46,124 nucleotides of DNA from Spirogloea muscicola (lineage: Eukaryota; Streptophyta; Zygnematophyceae; Spirogloeales; Spirogloeaceae). Positions 10,781-22,404 of this stretch are shown here, one piece after another (position 1 is the stretch's first letter; the number at the start of each line of letters is the position of its first letter). The position numbers were made by a program, and so were the translations under genes. The stretch is taken from contig WELB01000280.1 in NCBI GenBank assembly GCA_009602725.1, positions 13,750 to 59,873 of the forward strand, read 5' to 3'. The notes under the pieces were generated by a model. The model saw nothing but the letters and a program-made list of their open reading frames with translations. It was not told the origin of the DNA and did not search any database.

Positions 10781-11464
10781 GCGACGCTGCAGGCTGCTGC
10801 TTTCGAAGCTGCGATGAGCCAACGAAGGCGGTGGACCAGTGCCACCAGGGCCAGCGCTTCAAGGCTGGTCTGCCTCCCGACATGAGCACGTGGGTCGCGG
10901 TGGATTCCGCTACTTAACTGGCATTTACGAATTTCTCCAAGATGGTGGAGCACGCCAGGAAGGTGCTCAGCACGCCGGACACTGGGCGGGGCAAGCGTCC
11001 CCTGCTTGAGGCAGGTGGATCTGCAGAGGCGAGAAGCAAGAAGATGTTCTACCCTAAGGAGGGGATGAACGCTCGTCCCCAAGGCGGCTTCCAGAAGTAG
11101 CGACGGTGGTGGCTGCTTCTGCTGCGGCGACAGGGGTCATCAGATCAAGGACTGCCAGGCGGCAGGTCCCTCGTCTTTCAGGCCACGTCCACCGCCCCCT
11201 ATGGGCCTGAACTATAGCCACTCCTAGGGAAAGCGTGAGTGCCTTACCCTTGCCTCGAAGAGCAATCTCATTCAGCCAGACGCAGGTGAACTTTCGCTGG
11301 CATAGCTTGGCGCTCAATTTCTGCTTTGTTGCAAGGTCTGGAGGCCGGAGTGCCCCTACTTGTGTGGATTGCCCACAATGACTTGCAATTGGCTGCAGAC
11401 ATTCATCTGTTAGCTAGCATGCGCGCCGTCGGCCTGAAAGAATTGTGTTCTTCATTGTGCCAGA
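10781..11464 (+). pseudogene. Gag fragment with zinc knuckle (gypsy-type)
   Basis: Contains PTKAVDQCHQGQRFKAGLPP, TWVAVDSAT and NFSKMVEHARKVLSTPD. After a stop and frameshifts comes a CCHC knuckle, CFCCGDRGHQIKDC, at about 11111-11152. It parallels the Gag at 13.3-13.9 kb, including the LLQGLE segment and the following WIAHNDLQLAADIHLLASM. The LTR at 11465 cuts it off. Confidence 0.8.
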
Positions 11465-12107
11465 TGTAACGACCAGCCGTTTGGTTAAGCCACGGTGCTG
11501 TTAGCATCACATGACCGCTTGCGTTTACGGCAAGTGGCCCGCCAGGTGGCGGGCTGGCTGGCTGGGCAAGTGGCCCGTACTGGTGCGGGCCCCGCCCGTC
11601 CTGAAATACCCTTCGCTAGTATCCACCCGTCCACCCGTTCACTGGAGCACATTTGGCCCGCCGCAAGAATACGAAAGCGGCTGCTGATCTTCAAAAAAAT
11701 CGGCTGTTAACTGCCAGCCAGATGCATACAGGCCGTGGGGCGACCCGCTCACACCTCTGGAGGAGGGGGTGGCACAGGGGAAGCACTACGAACATTGGGC
11801 GGAAGAGACCCGACAGGAGTTCGAACCGGTGGATCCCAGGAGCAGCCTTGCCGCTGCTTGCCGTCGCAGCCGCCACCGCACCCTGCTGCGGGGCTTGCTG
11901 CGAGAAGTTCGTGGCTGCGCCCCTTGGGGGACAGCCGCCGGCGCCCAGGAGGTGGAGTCGCAGCCGGACGACTCCACAGAGCCTATCTTTCCCTGCGCCT
12001 ATGCGCTAGGGCTTTGCTTGTGTAGTGGGTTGGTCCCTAGACCCCTACAGCCGAACTCAACAAGAACATCTCACCCTAATCGCGAGTGGCGGGCGAGATT
12101 CTTTGCA
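11465..12107 (+). repeat. 5' LTR of a gypsy element (TGTAACGACC family, 643 bp)
   Basis: Starts TGTAACGACCAGCC and ends TTCTTTGCA, directly before a primer-site-like sequence. It contains a U3 inverted motif (GCGGCTGCTGAT ... ATCGGCTGTTAACTGCCAGCC) at about 11677-11723, which recurs near 25988-26035 and 41751-41795, and a right part that recurs inverted at the right edge of the window. Confidence 0.75.
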
Positions 12108-12120
12108 TAGTATCAGAGGC
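12108..12120 (+). promoter_or_regulatory. Primer-binding site, tRNA-iMet type
   Basis: TAGTATCAGAGGC immediately follows the LTR end and differs slightly from the canonical TGGTATCAGAGC. The following GGTCTTGCATCTA matches the leader start of the other elements in the window. Confidence 0.65.
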
Positions 12121-12610
12121 GGTCTTGCATCTATCGGGCTTGTGATTTTTCTGTACTGACTGCTGTGGATGCAAGGATCTCCTCATGCTGGCTTGACCTT
12201 TTCTGTTGAGATGAAGTATCTTGCCAGACGTTGGTCCGCGAGGTTGCTCAGCGTAAGTTCCGGATGCTGAGTCATCTTTGTGCAGTGAGCCAGCAGCAAC
12301 CATCACCAATTATCGACCGCCTGGTCCTTTGAGGAGGACCACCTGCTGCGTATTGCCAACTTGAGGTGTGGCTTGAGCCTGCAGCCTTTGTATGGTATAG
12401 GTTAGTCGTGTGGCCAGCATTGATTGTGTGCATCGGTCTTGGTCACATCTGCGGCTGTCTGCCTGCCTGCTGATTGGAGGTGTGAAGTTGCGCGCTGCCT
12501 TATTACTCGCTCGCTGGTGCACAGTCTTGCGATACCCTGTATTGCAGTTCGATTGTATGACTAGCTGACTGTCGGAGCTTGAATTGATCACTCACTTTTC
12601 TTCAGACAGC

Positions 12611-13900
12611 ATGGAGTCGCACACGCCCAGTGCGCAATCGAGCCCTCCTCGGGAGGTAGAGCGGTCGGCTGCTGAGGCAGCGGCTGCTGCAGAGCCAGCT
12701 GCTGAGGCAGTGGCTGCTGCGGCGCAAGCCCAAGAGGGGCAAGCCGAGCTGGGAGCCGCGGGCCAAGAGGGCTTGTCGGCTGGGGAGGTGCAACGCATGG
12801 CCCTCCTCACGCATAACCTGGCGGCAGTCCAGTCTGCGATGGACCCAGCTCACTACCGCCTTCTTGCGAGGATGTGCGAGGAGCACCACGCCCACGTTGC
12901 CCAGATCCGTGCGGGACAGCCGCATGCGCAAGAGATCGATGCCGCTGTGCACCTGCTGCACAAGAGCGTTGGCAATCCGTTGCGTAGACGTGCAACGGCT
13001 AACTCGCCAAGGCATTTGACCGGTCAAGTCGTCAGGTGGACTTCAGGCGTGGCTGAGTGAGATGTGAGAGTGGTCCGAATTGAAGGAAGCGGACGCGACG
13101 GCAAGAGTGCCGCTCGCTGCGACCTACTTCGCTAGGGAGCCTCGTAAGTGGTTGGACTCCCTCAAGCAGTCCACGACGCCTGATGAGTACAACATCTAGG
13201 AATGCTCTTCCAGGTCACTCATGTCAGCCTATGGCGGTATCCATGCCGAGTTTCGCGCCTGCGACGAGTTGGATGCCATCCGCATGAGCGGCACTGACTC
13301 CCTATGTGCGGCGCTTCAGGATGCCGCTATCGAAGCTGCGCATGGAGCCTATGAAGGCGATTGATCAGTGCCAATGATTTAAGGCTGAGCTGCCTTCCAA
13401 CAAGCGCACGTGGGTTGCGGTGGACTCCGCAACCTCACTGGCATTTACAGACTTTTCCAAGATGGTGGAGCCAGGAAGGCGCTCAGCACGCCGGACATTA
13501 AACGTGGCTGGCGTCCCTTGCTTGAGGCAGGTGGATCTGCAGAGGCGGAGCGGGGCAAGAAGAGGTTCCACCCTAAGGAGGTATCGAACGCTCGTCCTTA
13601 AGGCGGCTTCCAGAAGCCGCGAGTGGACGAAGGTGGCTGCTTTTGCTGCGGCGAAAAAGGGCATCAGATCAGGAACTGCCCGGCGGCAGGTCCATCTTCC
13701 TCGAGGCCAGTCCCCAGCGCCTTAAGGGCCGGGACAAGGGCAACTTCAAGGGCAAGCGTGAGTGCCTGACCCTTGCCTCTGAGAGCAATCTTCAGCCAGA
13801 TGCATGTGAGCTGTTTGATCTTGCTGGCCTAGCTTGCCCGCCATTCAAAGTACCGATTGTGCGCTCCAGTTCTGCTTTGTTGCAAGGTCTGGAGACCTAA
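12611..13900 (+). pseudogene. Gag of the 11.5-15.2 kb gypsy element
   Basis: An ATG at 12611 opens MESHTPSAQSSPPREVERSA and an Ala/Glu-rich N-terminus; the frame stops at 13060. Further Gag homology continues in shifted frames: WLDSLKQSTTPDEYN, SAYGGIHAEFRACDELDAIR, LRMEPMKAIDQCQ, TWVAVDSATSLAFTDFSKMV, and an intact knuckle CFCCGEKGHQIRNC at about 13637-13678. The same order is seen in the better preserved Gag at 37.7-38.8 kb. At least three frameshifts or stops. Confidence 0.8.
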
Positions 13901-14049
13901 GGGTCTACACTTGATTGGGTTGCCCACATAGACTTGCAAAACGCTGCAGACACTTACTCTGAGCTGGCCTGCGCGTCGATGGCCTGAAGAATTTGTGTTC
14001 TTCATTGTGCCACAGAGCGCGGCGTGATTGATTTAGTTCCGCACGGGAT

Positions 14050-14385
14050 GTGGCTGTTGTGTTTGCACGAGGCGGGACAGGCTCCTTAGGCATAGTGTTG
14101 ATGCCACTCAGCTTAGACCGTACCTGGCGATTGGCAGGGTATATGTTGCTCGCACCTCAAATTCTTGGTGGCAGTGTATGTGGGGTACACACTATGCTAT
14201 TTGAGGGGCTGATTGCTGATGCACCGGCCAAGATCCTCATGGATCCAGGGGCCTCAGTGTCCTTTGTGATTCAGAAATTGGTGTGTTTTACTGGCTCGAA
14301 TTTGCAAGCAAATGGTTTGCCCAGAGTTGACATTGACCGATGGCCACCCCATCGATGTGCTGGGTCTTTGCAAGATTCTCATTAG
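14050..14385 (+). pseudogene. Retroviral-type aspartic protease remnant with a changed active site
   Basis: The frame contains LIADAPAKILMDPGASVSFV, aligned with GLAAGQPAQILVDTGASVSC of the 39.3-kb element. The catalytic DTGAS reads DPGAS (codon CCA at 14245-14247 in place of ACA). It lies between Gag and RT of the same element, as expected for PR. Confidence 0.7.
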
Positions 14386-14639
14386 CATTCAGCAATAAAA
14401 AGCCTATGTGCCTTGTTACGCCATTATGTTGGCTTCTGCATTTGATGTGATGTTGGGTGATAGGACAAGGCGCCGTGCACCACATTGTATACTGCAAGTT
14501 TGGCGTTCAAAGTAAAAGCATGCTGATGTGGCACAAAGCTTTCCTGTGGACCTCCCCTGGCGGCAGGGGCTTCCATTCTGCTGTCCGCCATGCAGATGAA
14601 GCGGTTGATACACAAGAACACTGTGCAGACAGCATATCT

Positions 14640-15240
14640 TGTGATGTTGGCGTTGAATGACGAGTCTGAGCCTGACTCGTGTGTGAATGCTGCGGATATA
14701 CACGGCGGGGTTCTTCAGAAGTTGCTGAAAGCGATTGCGGATGTGTTTTCCGACTTTCTTCCGGACGGTCTACCTCCTCGTCGAGGTGTGCCTCATTCAA
14801 CGGAGCCAGGCGCGAATCCGCTGTACTGTCTTTGTACAGGCTGAGCCCTCTCGAATTTCGAGAATTCCATTTCCAGGTGGAGGATTTGCTGCGGAAGGGC
14901 CACGGTGAGCCATCTTAGTCGCCCCAGTTCCACCTATCCTCTTTGTCCAGAAGAAGTATGGCATTTTTCAGATGTTCAATAATTATCTGGCCTCAAATAA
15001 GCTCACTATCAAGATCCGATACCCTCTGCCTCGGATAGATGATCTGTTTGATTGGCTTGCAGGGGCTACTGTGTTTAGCTCCCTGGACCTGCAAAGCAGG
15101 TATCACCAGATTCGTTTTACACCTGCGGATGTTTCGAAGTCGGCGTCCGTACGCCGCTTGGACAGTGCAAGGTGCTGAGCCCTGGTTTGACCAATGCACC
15201 GGCTACGTTCCAGGCTGTGATGAAGACAGGCTGCACGTCT
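14640..15240 (+). pseudogene. Gypsy reverse-transcriptase fragment
   Basis: Read across frames: [69 protein letters not shown], then, after a shift, LTNAPATFQAVM. These are fingers and early palm of a Ty3/gypsy RT; the YXDD box is not reached. Frameshifted. Confidence 0.85.
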
Positions 15241-15535
15241 GCGGACTGAGCCCTTGTGGCACACAAAAGAGGCGCCACAGCAGCCCCTACAATGTTGCGG
15301 CCACCGGGTCCGCAGCATTGATACGTCCAGGGTGGTACACCCACTTGATTGCAATAGTACCATACTACAGCTCACCTAGCTTGACGCCTGCTCAATAGCT
15401 GCTGTGCGCGAAAAACGGTCAACTGGCTATAGCCCATTACAACGGTACATTCAGCACCCTCGAGATAGCATCGCCCATCAGTGTTCCTTAGGCACAACAT
15501 AATCGCGCAATCAAGTGCGTATTCGAGTCCCCTCG
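15241..15535. other. Unassigned stretch after the RT fragment
   Basis: The text around 15390-15460 (TCAATAGCTGCTGTGCGCGA, GGTCAACTGGCTATAGCCC) resembles antisense gypsy RNase H text such as that at 45290-45335. No intact frame is seen. Confidence 0.3.
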
Positions 15536-15790
15536 GCCGGCAGGACAACCTGCTGGTGTGGCGCAGCTGACCGAGGCGCTAGCCGGCCTGCCGACCCCGT
15601 CTTTAATTGATGCCAAGCCGTCTACTCCTCCTAAGTACTCAGGCCACCAATTAGTTGGTGGTGATCTGCACGCCTGGCTTTCCTACCCAGTGACGGGAAA
15701 GTGTGAAGAAGGGTTCCACTCCCGAGACGTACTGTGACGAAGTTACACAGGTGGAACATCAATATCATGGGAATGATAGCTGGAGGGTAC
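15536..15790 (+). pseudogene. Small Gag fragment
   Basis: AKPSTPPKYSGHQLVGGDLH and AWLSY match KPASPAKFSGQSFRGGLNAW of the 37.7-kb Gag. After a gap, ESVKKGSTPETY matches WESVKKSSTPVVY. The segment between the two is missing. A detached piece of the same Gag family. Confidence 0.65.
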
Positions 15791-16040
15791 TGAGGAGGCC
15801 AACCACCTCACCAGTCGGGCGAAGGACGTCGACGACATTTGAGTTAGCGCAAACCTGAATAACGGCGCGCGACGCTGATGAGGGAGCAACCTGAAATTCC
15901 AGCACGCGACGGTGGCACAAGCCCCATTCTGGAATCTAGACTCCTAGTGTTAGATCTCTACTAGTATTAGTACTGGGCACGGGTCCCCGCAACGGGCGGC
16001 GACTCCAGCAGCGGAGGCGGCGGCCACGGGAGGATACTCT

Positions 16041-16427
16041 GTGAGGGCTTGTGATAGACCGCTGCTCTTGGTCGCTCTGGCGGCTCGGAGTAAGGAGCGC
16101 AAGTACTCTGACCACCCTCCAGGCGATGCCTTCGCGGCACTGGCCATTGACGTACACGGGGCATTTGGCAGTGGCTGGTTGGATCTCCTCCAGCGGCTTG
16201 CCCGGGAGGCCATCGAGCGGCGGCAGGGTTCGCCAGGCTTCAATGCTGCCGGCTCCCTCTCGCAGGTCTTTCGGATGAGGCTGGCGGTCTCGCTGCAGCG
16301 CTCTTTGGCTCATGCGGTCCACGCGCGGGCTGGCCGTGCTATGGCTGCTGCTTCCGGGTCTCGGCAAAGTGCCGCTTCTCCTGCTCCGAGTTACTCTGAT
16401 CTGCTGTTGCTCACACGTGGATACTGA
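16041..16427 (+). pseudogene. C-terminal tail of a LINE-like reverse transcriptase, copy 2
   Basis: Frame with LAARSKERKYSDHPPGDAFA, LAIDVHGAFGSGWLDLLQRL, VFRMRLAVSLQRSLAHAVHA and the end LLLLTRGY. It aligns over its whole length with copy 1 (minus strand, 6.0 kb). The frame is open but starts without an upstream RT, so it is 5'-truncated. Its stop is followed 98 bp later by the conserved stem-loop at 16526. Confidence 0.6.
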
Positions 16428-16525
16428 GCAGCCATCTGCATCTCCCTCTGCACCATCTTGCACTTTGTAGTGCAGTCCTTTTTCAGCACCTCTTTCTTTG
16501 GCTTTGAACATTGTCCATTCTTTTT

Positions 16526-16544
16526 GGGTTGGCTTTGCCAGCCC
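16526..16544 (+). repeat. LINE-type 3' stem-loop
   Basis: T-tract, then GGGTTGGCTTTGCCAGCCC, then CTCAATGGGCGAGCAC. The spacing from the LINE stop codon (98 bp) is almost the same as in copy 1 (96 bp). Confidence 0.7.
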
Positions 16545-16784
16545 CTCTTCTCAATGGGCGAGCACCTTCTTGTAGCAAGTGGCCGGGCGCTTAACAATCC
16601 CATGAGGCCAGAGGCAGGGCTTTGCAAAACCTCGATGATATATGAGGGGCAGAGAGTAGGCGCGCGGGGCGCATGGAATGAAATGGAGACCAGTTCAAGC
16701 CGATACATTGTTCAGGCAGAGTCTAGGACAAACTAAACAGGGCTACATAATATGGAGACCTAAATTAAGGTGCCTAAGGTCACA

Positions 16785-17000
16785 TCAGTACCCACGGGTT
16801 AGCAAAAACAAATTCGACAAGCTAAGTTGGGGAGCTGGAGCGCCGCCACGAAAGCAGGAGGCCTGACTTAGAGCGCACCCTGCACGTTGATGAAGATCCA
16901 ATGCTTGCGAGCGCTGCAAACCAAGTGAGAGCCGCTTTCTATGATGTGCAACTAAGGCCTGCGGAATGCTGAAGTGGTCCAAGCTGCCCCCCCGACTTCG
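16785..17000 (-). pseudogene. C-terminal tail of a LINE-like reverse transcriptase, copy 3
   Basis: Minus-strand frame RKRLSLGLQRSQALDLHQRA, GCALSQASCFRGGAPAPQLS and LSNLFLLTRGY-stop. It matches only the last ~65 residues of copies 1 and 2. It points toward copy 2, tail to tail, with about 355 bp between the stops. Confidence 0.55.
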
Positions 17001-17084
17001 ACGACGCGTTCGACCAGCCGGCCCAGATGCTGAATCTGGGGCAGAAGCATTCGGTGCTGCCCCTCCCCTCCAAGAGGCTTGTAT

Positions 17085-17833
17085 GACGGGTCCCGGGCTC
17101 CGTACCCTGTCGGCACGCCTCGGGCTCACGCCCCTGCAGGCCGGCCGGGTTGTTCAGCTCTCCTTCAGGCCGGCGCCCCGCGGGCCGACCGGATTGACCA
17201 GCTCTCTCGCGTCCTCATGGCTGCATAGCCTCAGTCCCTTGACCCCGTGAGCCAGGCTATTGGCCTGGCGCGCCACTTCCTTGGCGCTACTCACTGTCCA
17301 GCGCGCCAGTCCCTTGGACTCGCGCGCCGGCCTCTTGGCGCTCGTCCCTTGGATTCGTGCTAAAGGCCACTGGCCCCTGTGTGCCAGCCTGTTGTATTTG
17401 TCGTGTCCCCTTGTCAGGCCCGCCCCTCCAAGGGAGGGCCTTGGGGGCGACCCTCGTCACACCTCAGGGGAGGGGTGGCAGGAGAACCGCTATAAGCAGT
17501 GGGCCTTGGTCAGACTCCTGGGTCGACCAACGCCCAGAAGAGACACAGCCCCGCTGCTGCCTGCTGCTGCCGCCGCCGCCACAGCTCTGCTGCTGCCGGC
17601 TGCTGCCAGCCTGTCGCCGCAGCTCATCGCTGCGGGCCCTGCCGGCTCTCTGTAAGTCTAATGGTAGAGTCACCGCTCTAGGGCGGTGCCTCAGGGTAAG
17701 ACTTCCGCTGCGCTCTGTGCGCGTATGTGCGTTGGCGTTCTCCTGTATGAGGGTTGTCTCCAAAACACCCTATGCTCGAATCCAAACCAGGACATTCTGA
17801 CTCTAACTGTGTGATTAGAGCAGATATGTCACA
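17085..17833 (+). repeat. Gypsy LTR lacking its first ~100-200 bp
   Basis: Runs from GGGTCCCGGGCTCCG through the GGCGCGCC blocks, the GCCCGCCCCTCC segment, the TATA-like CTATAAGCAGTGGGCC and the U5 stem-loop at 17671-17688 to the end GATATGTCACA. It joins in one piece the two halves seen at 8.3 and 9.3 kb. No primer site follows. Confidence 0.85.
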
Positions 17834-18060
17834 CCGCAGCTGTTGGGCGGCCGTGAACATGGCAGAGGGGCGCTCTTGGAGGCGGAAATCGACCCGGACC
17901 GGGATGAGAGTAAACCGGACCCGGGAGACGGTGTAGACATGGCACGCAATCAGGCAAAGGACTACGTACGGAAGTCAAGGAAGGAAATCACGTAGTGATT
18001 CTTGCCGGTGGATCCCGCCCCGACAACTCCCTTGCAACGCCGCCAGTGAAGCTCACAATA
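17834..18060. other. Unassigned stretch between LTR and pol
   Basis: No recognisable domain. From its position it could be degenerate internal sequence of a gypsy element upstream of protease. Confidence 0.3.
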
Positions 18061-18950
18061 GACCGCCACAAGGAGAGTACCACTGGACGTGACAAAGTTG
18101 GCAGCCTATGACGTCGTTTTGGGAAAGCCGTGGCTAGCCCAACACAACCCCCAGATAGATTGGTCAAAGGACCAAATCACTTCGGTAGCTAATGATGGCT
18201 AGTCGATGATCTTACCAACGGATGACTCCACAGCTAAGAGGGACAATGTTTTTGACGGCAATTCAGTTCAGGAAGGCTTGCGTGAAGGGGAATCACTCTT
18301 TCTGGCACTGGTGAGGATGAGCGCGAAGGATGTCGCTGCTCCTAAGGATAAGTTTGACCATATAGCGCTGGATGTCAAAGATATCATTTTGGACTTTAAG
18401 GACGTATTTCCAGACGACCTCCCAAAAGGTCTTCCACCCCAGAGGGCGGTGGATCACGAGATTGATCTTGAAAGGACCTCTTAGACAAAGGTTCAACGGT
18501 CTTAGTCCCCATACGGAGCTCCTGTCTTATCTGTGAAGAAGAAGGACGGGGTCGAGGACGGGGTCGCTGCGCATGTGTATGAACTATCGCGCATTGATCA
18601 AACAGACGGTGAAAAACAGATATCCGCTGCCCCGGATAGACGAATTGCTGGACCCATTTCGTGGGGCCCGGCATTTCAGCAGGATTGACATTCGGAGCGG
18701 CTACAATCAAATCTGCATTGCAGACAAGGACGTATCCAATACCGCATTTCGAACGCGGTATGGGCAATATGAATTTCTCGTACTTCCATTTGGCCTCACA
18801 AATGCCTTCGCTATCTTCCAAGGCCTTATTAACGAGCTATTCAACCCTACTTGGTGGTGTTTCTTGATGACATCCTCATCTATTCCAAAACGTTGCAATA
18901 GCATCGGAAATATCCAAGGAGCACATTGGAAATTCTTTAGGGAGAATCAG
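18061..18950 (+). pseudogene. Gypsy protease end and reverse transcriptase
   Basis: AAYDVVLGKPWLAQHNPQID and WSKDQITSVA form the PR-RT linker. Then come KDVFPDDLPKGLPPQRAVDH and [87 protein letters not shown] and, in another frame, [15 protein letters not shown] with the FLDD catalytic box. The sequence differs from the other gypsy RTs here ([10 protein letters not shown] versus [11 protein letters not shown]), so this is a second lineage. Several stops and shifts. Confidence 0.85.
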
Positions 18951-19555
18951 CGTTATAGGAAACATCCCGCCTTTTCTTGTTTGCGTGCCGACTTTGGCTA
19001 GCTTGTGCCTTCTCCAAACTTTCTTTCAACGTATGTAAGAACGCTTGACCAACAGGATTGAGAGAGGGCTGTTGGTCAATATTGACAAAGCTCAGAGGAT
19101 CTTTCGGATGCTTCCCATAGTTAAGGAGGAATGGTGTGAAGCCCGTCGAAGCGCTGATCGAGTTGTTGTAAGCGAACTCCACTGCTGGGAAAAGGATGCC
19201 CCAGTCTTTGCTGCCTTTTGCTGCCGACCTTGGCATTTCTTTGTGTTACATTGGCCCTTTCCGTCTGGCCATCCGTCTGAGGATGAAACGCCGTTTACAT
19301 GGCCAACTTGGTTCCCAGAGCTTCGAATATTCCTTACCAAAGTCGGCTGGTAAAGCGTGGTCTCCATCTGACACAGTGATCTTTGGAAGACCAAAGTTTC
19401 CGAACACCCGACTGAAAACACTTTGGCTAGGTTGACTGCAGAGATGGCAGCCTTTATTGCTTCGACTTTCACCAGCGTACTAAATTTATCAACCACGACA
19501 AATATTGCATGATACCCTACACTTGTCTTGGGCATACCTGTGACCAAATCAGCAA
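18951..19555 (-). pseudogene. Gypsy integrase core and C-terminal part, opposite strand
   Basis: Minus strand: DLVTGMPKTSVGYHAIFVVV, DKFSTLVKVEAIKAAISAVN, the TDGQ-type segment in shifted frames, DWGILFPAVEFAYNNSISAS, TGFTPFLLNYGKHPKDPLSF and LNPVGQAFLHTLKESLEKAQ. This is the chromovirus-type integrase. It lies head-on to the RT at 18.1-18.9 kb, so an inversion separates RT and IN. Frameshifted. Confidence 0.85.
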
Positions 19556-20770
19556 GGAGCTCTGGCTCCCCCCGTAGTTAACATGCGGCCTGAGCAAGGA
19601 AGTCTCAACCGCTACGGGGTGACCCTCCTGCAAGAGAACGGCTGATGCCGATCAAAGAGGCGTCACCACACGTATGACTACAATGGAGCGCCTTCTCGAG
19701 GCCAGGTTCAAAACTGGTGGGTATACTAGAACCCGTTTTGCTTTTCCTCAAACGCCCTCTGGCATTTGGACGTCCACCCCAGGGCACGTCCTTACAAGAG
19801 AGCTTCGTAAGGGGAGATGCCATACCTCCGTGTCCTCAGAGGAATCCTGACAGGAACGGGGGTACTGTGTGAATCCTAAAGGAACGCAACTGAGGCAAAT
19901 GCCGTGGCACTTAGCCAGTCCTTTACGTAAGTCTCTGCAGACAGATGCAGCAAGACCTGATTACTGATTTTGGGTTGACGCGAACCCCGTCTTTGCCCTC
20001 AGCATGCCCAAATACTGGCTATACACACTTGGCATACGAGTGATTACATCGCAAAGGCAGCACGGGCTGCAGGTGCAAGACGTGATCCTCAGGTGTTATA
20101 CGAAAACCGGTATATCTCATCCAACTATACCAGCACAAAGTCATACGATGGGGCCAAAGACTCCCATTGTCAAAGCCTGACACGGGGCTGGAAGTGTCCG
20201 AGCGGCGCACAAGAAGCCAACATCGGAACTTGCCCAGGCGTGATACAAACTGGTGATAACCTTTTTACAGATCGAGGGAGCAACACACGCTTGCTACTCT
20301 GAGACGATCATACAGATCATCAATGCCGGGCAAAGGCGACCGGTTCTTGACAGTGAGCTTCTTCAAAGCTCGATGTTGGATGCACATCCGATCATTACCA
20401 CAGTGCTTCGCACGGAAGCGGAGAGGTGCACCATACAGTGACTGAGGGGGCTCAATATGCCCGTACTTGAGCAAGTCCGCCACGTGGGATTGCATCTCTC
20501 AATACTCGAGAGCACTGAGTCGATACAGAGGGCAGTACGGCGGCAGACCGTCGGATATCATTGAGCCACTTCGGATGAGGAGGCAACCCGTCCAGAGGAG
20601 TTCGGGAAATGCATCCAACGATGTGGGTGACTGGTAATCAAGAGCAGCACCAGGTGAGGCTACTACACTTACTACAGAGTCCAGGGGAGGCTCATTACTC
20701 ATCATCGGCATCAGATACACAGCCAAAGCTGGATGCGTGTGGAGGTACACCTTCAACAACAGCTGGTAGT
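19556..20770 (-). pseudogene. Gypsy reverse transcriptase and start of RNase H
   Basis: Minus strand, in order: LSALEY, LLKYGHIEPPQSLYGAPL, LKKLTVKNRSPLPGIDDLYD, SLDL, RITPEDHVLHLQPVLPL, VRVNPKS, LPQLRSF, MASPLTKLSCKDVPWGG, CQRAFE in a shifted frame and ASLIGIS..LLQEGHPVAVE (RNase H start). The order is correct for one RT. Many frameshifts. At the left it abuts the integrase in the same orientation but of a different-looking family, and the rest of RNase H is missing. Confidence 0.8.
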
Positions 20771-22404
20771 CTCAGAGTGCAAAGATGCCGGTCAAAGCAT
20801 CCATTACAAGTCAACCCTTTGGCATTCAAAGGCGGAGACAAGCACTCAACCAGAGTACTCTGATGCACTACCCAGCTGCAGGCAGTGAATGTTGGCAGCG
20901 TTCAAGCTACAAATGCACAGGGATACTCAGTAATAATCTGGGCTATCGGTATAATTATCGCAACCCAGCAATATGGCCAATGTTACAGGCCACTCGGGCA
21001 GGACACCGGGACCCACATTGTCTTGTCCATGCGCCAAGTGTGGCAAGACACATGGTCATCACAAGGGGTATACTGGCGAGGATTTGACCAAGCAATGGCT
21101 GCAGAGGCCGTTGACAACATCTGCCAAGCCGTGGGTTGAGTAGCTCCGCAAGCTACTCAACTTATAGCTGTTACATCACATTGTCAAGAGCTGCAGGAAG
21201 TCAAGGACTGTCACTGGAAGGAGGTGACACTGAAGTGCTACTAACCAGGGCCCAGGGCCTTCAGGTCAATGAGGATGGCGGACAACCACATGCTCATCGC
21301 ACGTAGTGCCAAGCACCATACTGTCAGCATCTGGAGTGTGCACTCGAGCGCAAACCAGGGTGAGGGCGCACCAGCCGCCAATACGGAGGTACGGCAAGGT
21401 GAGTACCAAAAGCAGGGTTCACACATGCCGAGGCATCACGCAATACCGACCTCGCGACGAAGTCCGCGACGTCCATGGGCACATAGCTACACTTAGGCCA
21501 GCTTAGATCGGGATCTTACCACACCAGGGCCCATGTATCGCACACTATACGAATGGGTACTGGCCAGCTCGTGTTACACAGCAGCACAGCTGATGTGATT
21601 TACAGGCGATGTCGTGGCGTAGTGGCACACCAGCCACTTGTCACAAAGCGACGAATCATTGGCGAGAACGAAGAGATCGTTTAACGCCCAGGGCGCAGTG
21701 GCACACGAGCCACGTGTTGCCAAGATACGTGCCATACTACCGGCGCGCTGTACATATGGTCAATGAGCTTGGAAGAAGTTCCCAATATCATGAGATCCCC
21801 AGGGGTGAATTTCTTCATCGGAGCTTGCCACTAGGCAGGGTCCCACACAGAGAGGTGGTCATGATCCCCAAGCGGGATATGAGGGGTTTGCCTTACAAGC
21901 AAGCCATACCACTATCTCAAATCCAGGTGTCGAGGCTGCTTCTGTTTGCATTCCTAGCCTACACGGCAGGTGGAGATAAGCAGCCACACCCCGGTCATAA
22001 CTCCGGCAGCAGCAGTAAGAGGTAAGCATAGCTGGTAAAAATGGCTGGACACACCCCAGTCGTGACGGGTGCAGCAGGTGGAGCCAGTTGGGCACATCCA
22101 ACCATAGCTCTGGCAGCACCAGGCACTTAGCCTAAGGAGATGCAGGGACTGCTCGCCCCACAGCATGAGCGAGCAGTTTGCATATCTCAGCACGCCTCTA
22201 CACACAGGGGCTGCTAGCAGTCCCTTTGGGCTAGCAGCGTCATACTGCTCCATCAACCGCACACGTGCTGCGCCACCTCGGAGTCAGACAATCCAGGGAT
22301 GGCGATTGGAGCCCCGACAGCTCATCAAACCACTCCTTGACCTTAGCAGCTTGACCAGCCAGCAGAGGAGGACTAGCTGGCGCTCTTGAGTTAGCCGACT
22401 CCAT
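20771..22404 (-). pseudogene. Degenerate gag-protease part of the minus-strand gypsy element
   Basis: The ATG at 22404 (minus) opens MESANSRAPASPPLLAGQAA and KVKEWFDELSG, and is placed like the ATG of the 37.7-kb Gag (MESPDSS..), with a similar leader before it. The frame is lost after about 55 codons. No zinc knuckle or DTGAS was found between here and the RT, so most of this segment is eroded or replaced. Confidence 0.45.
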
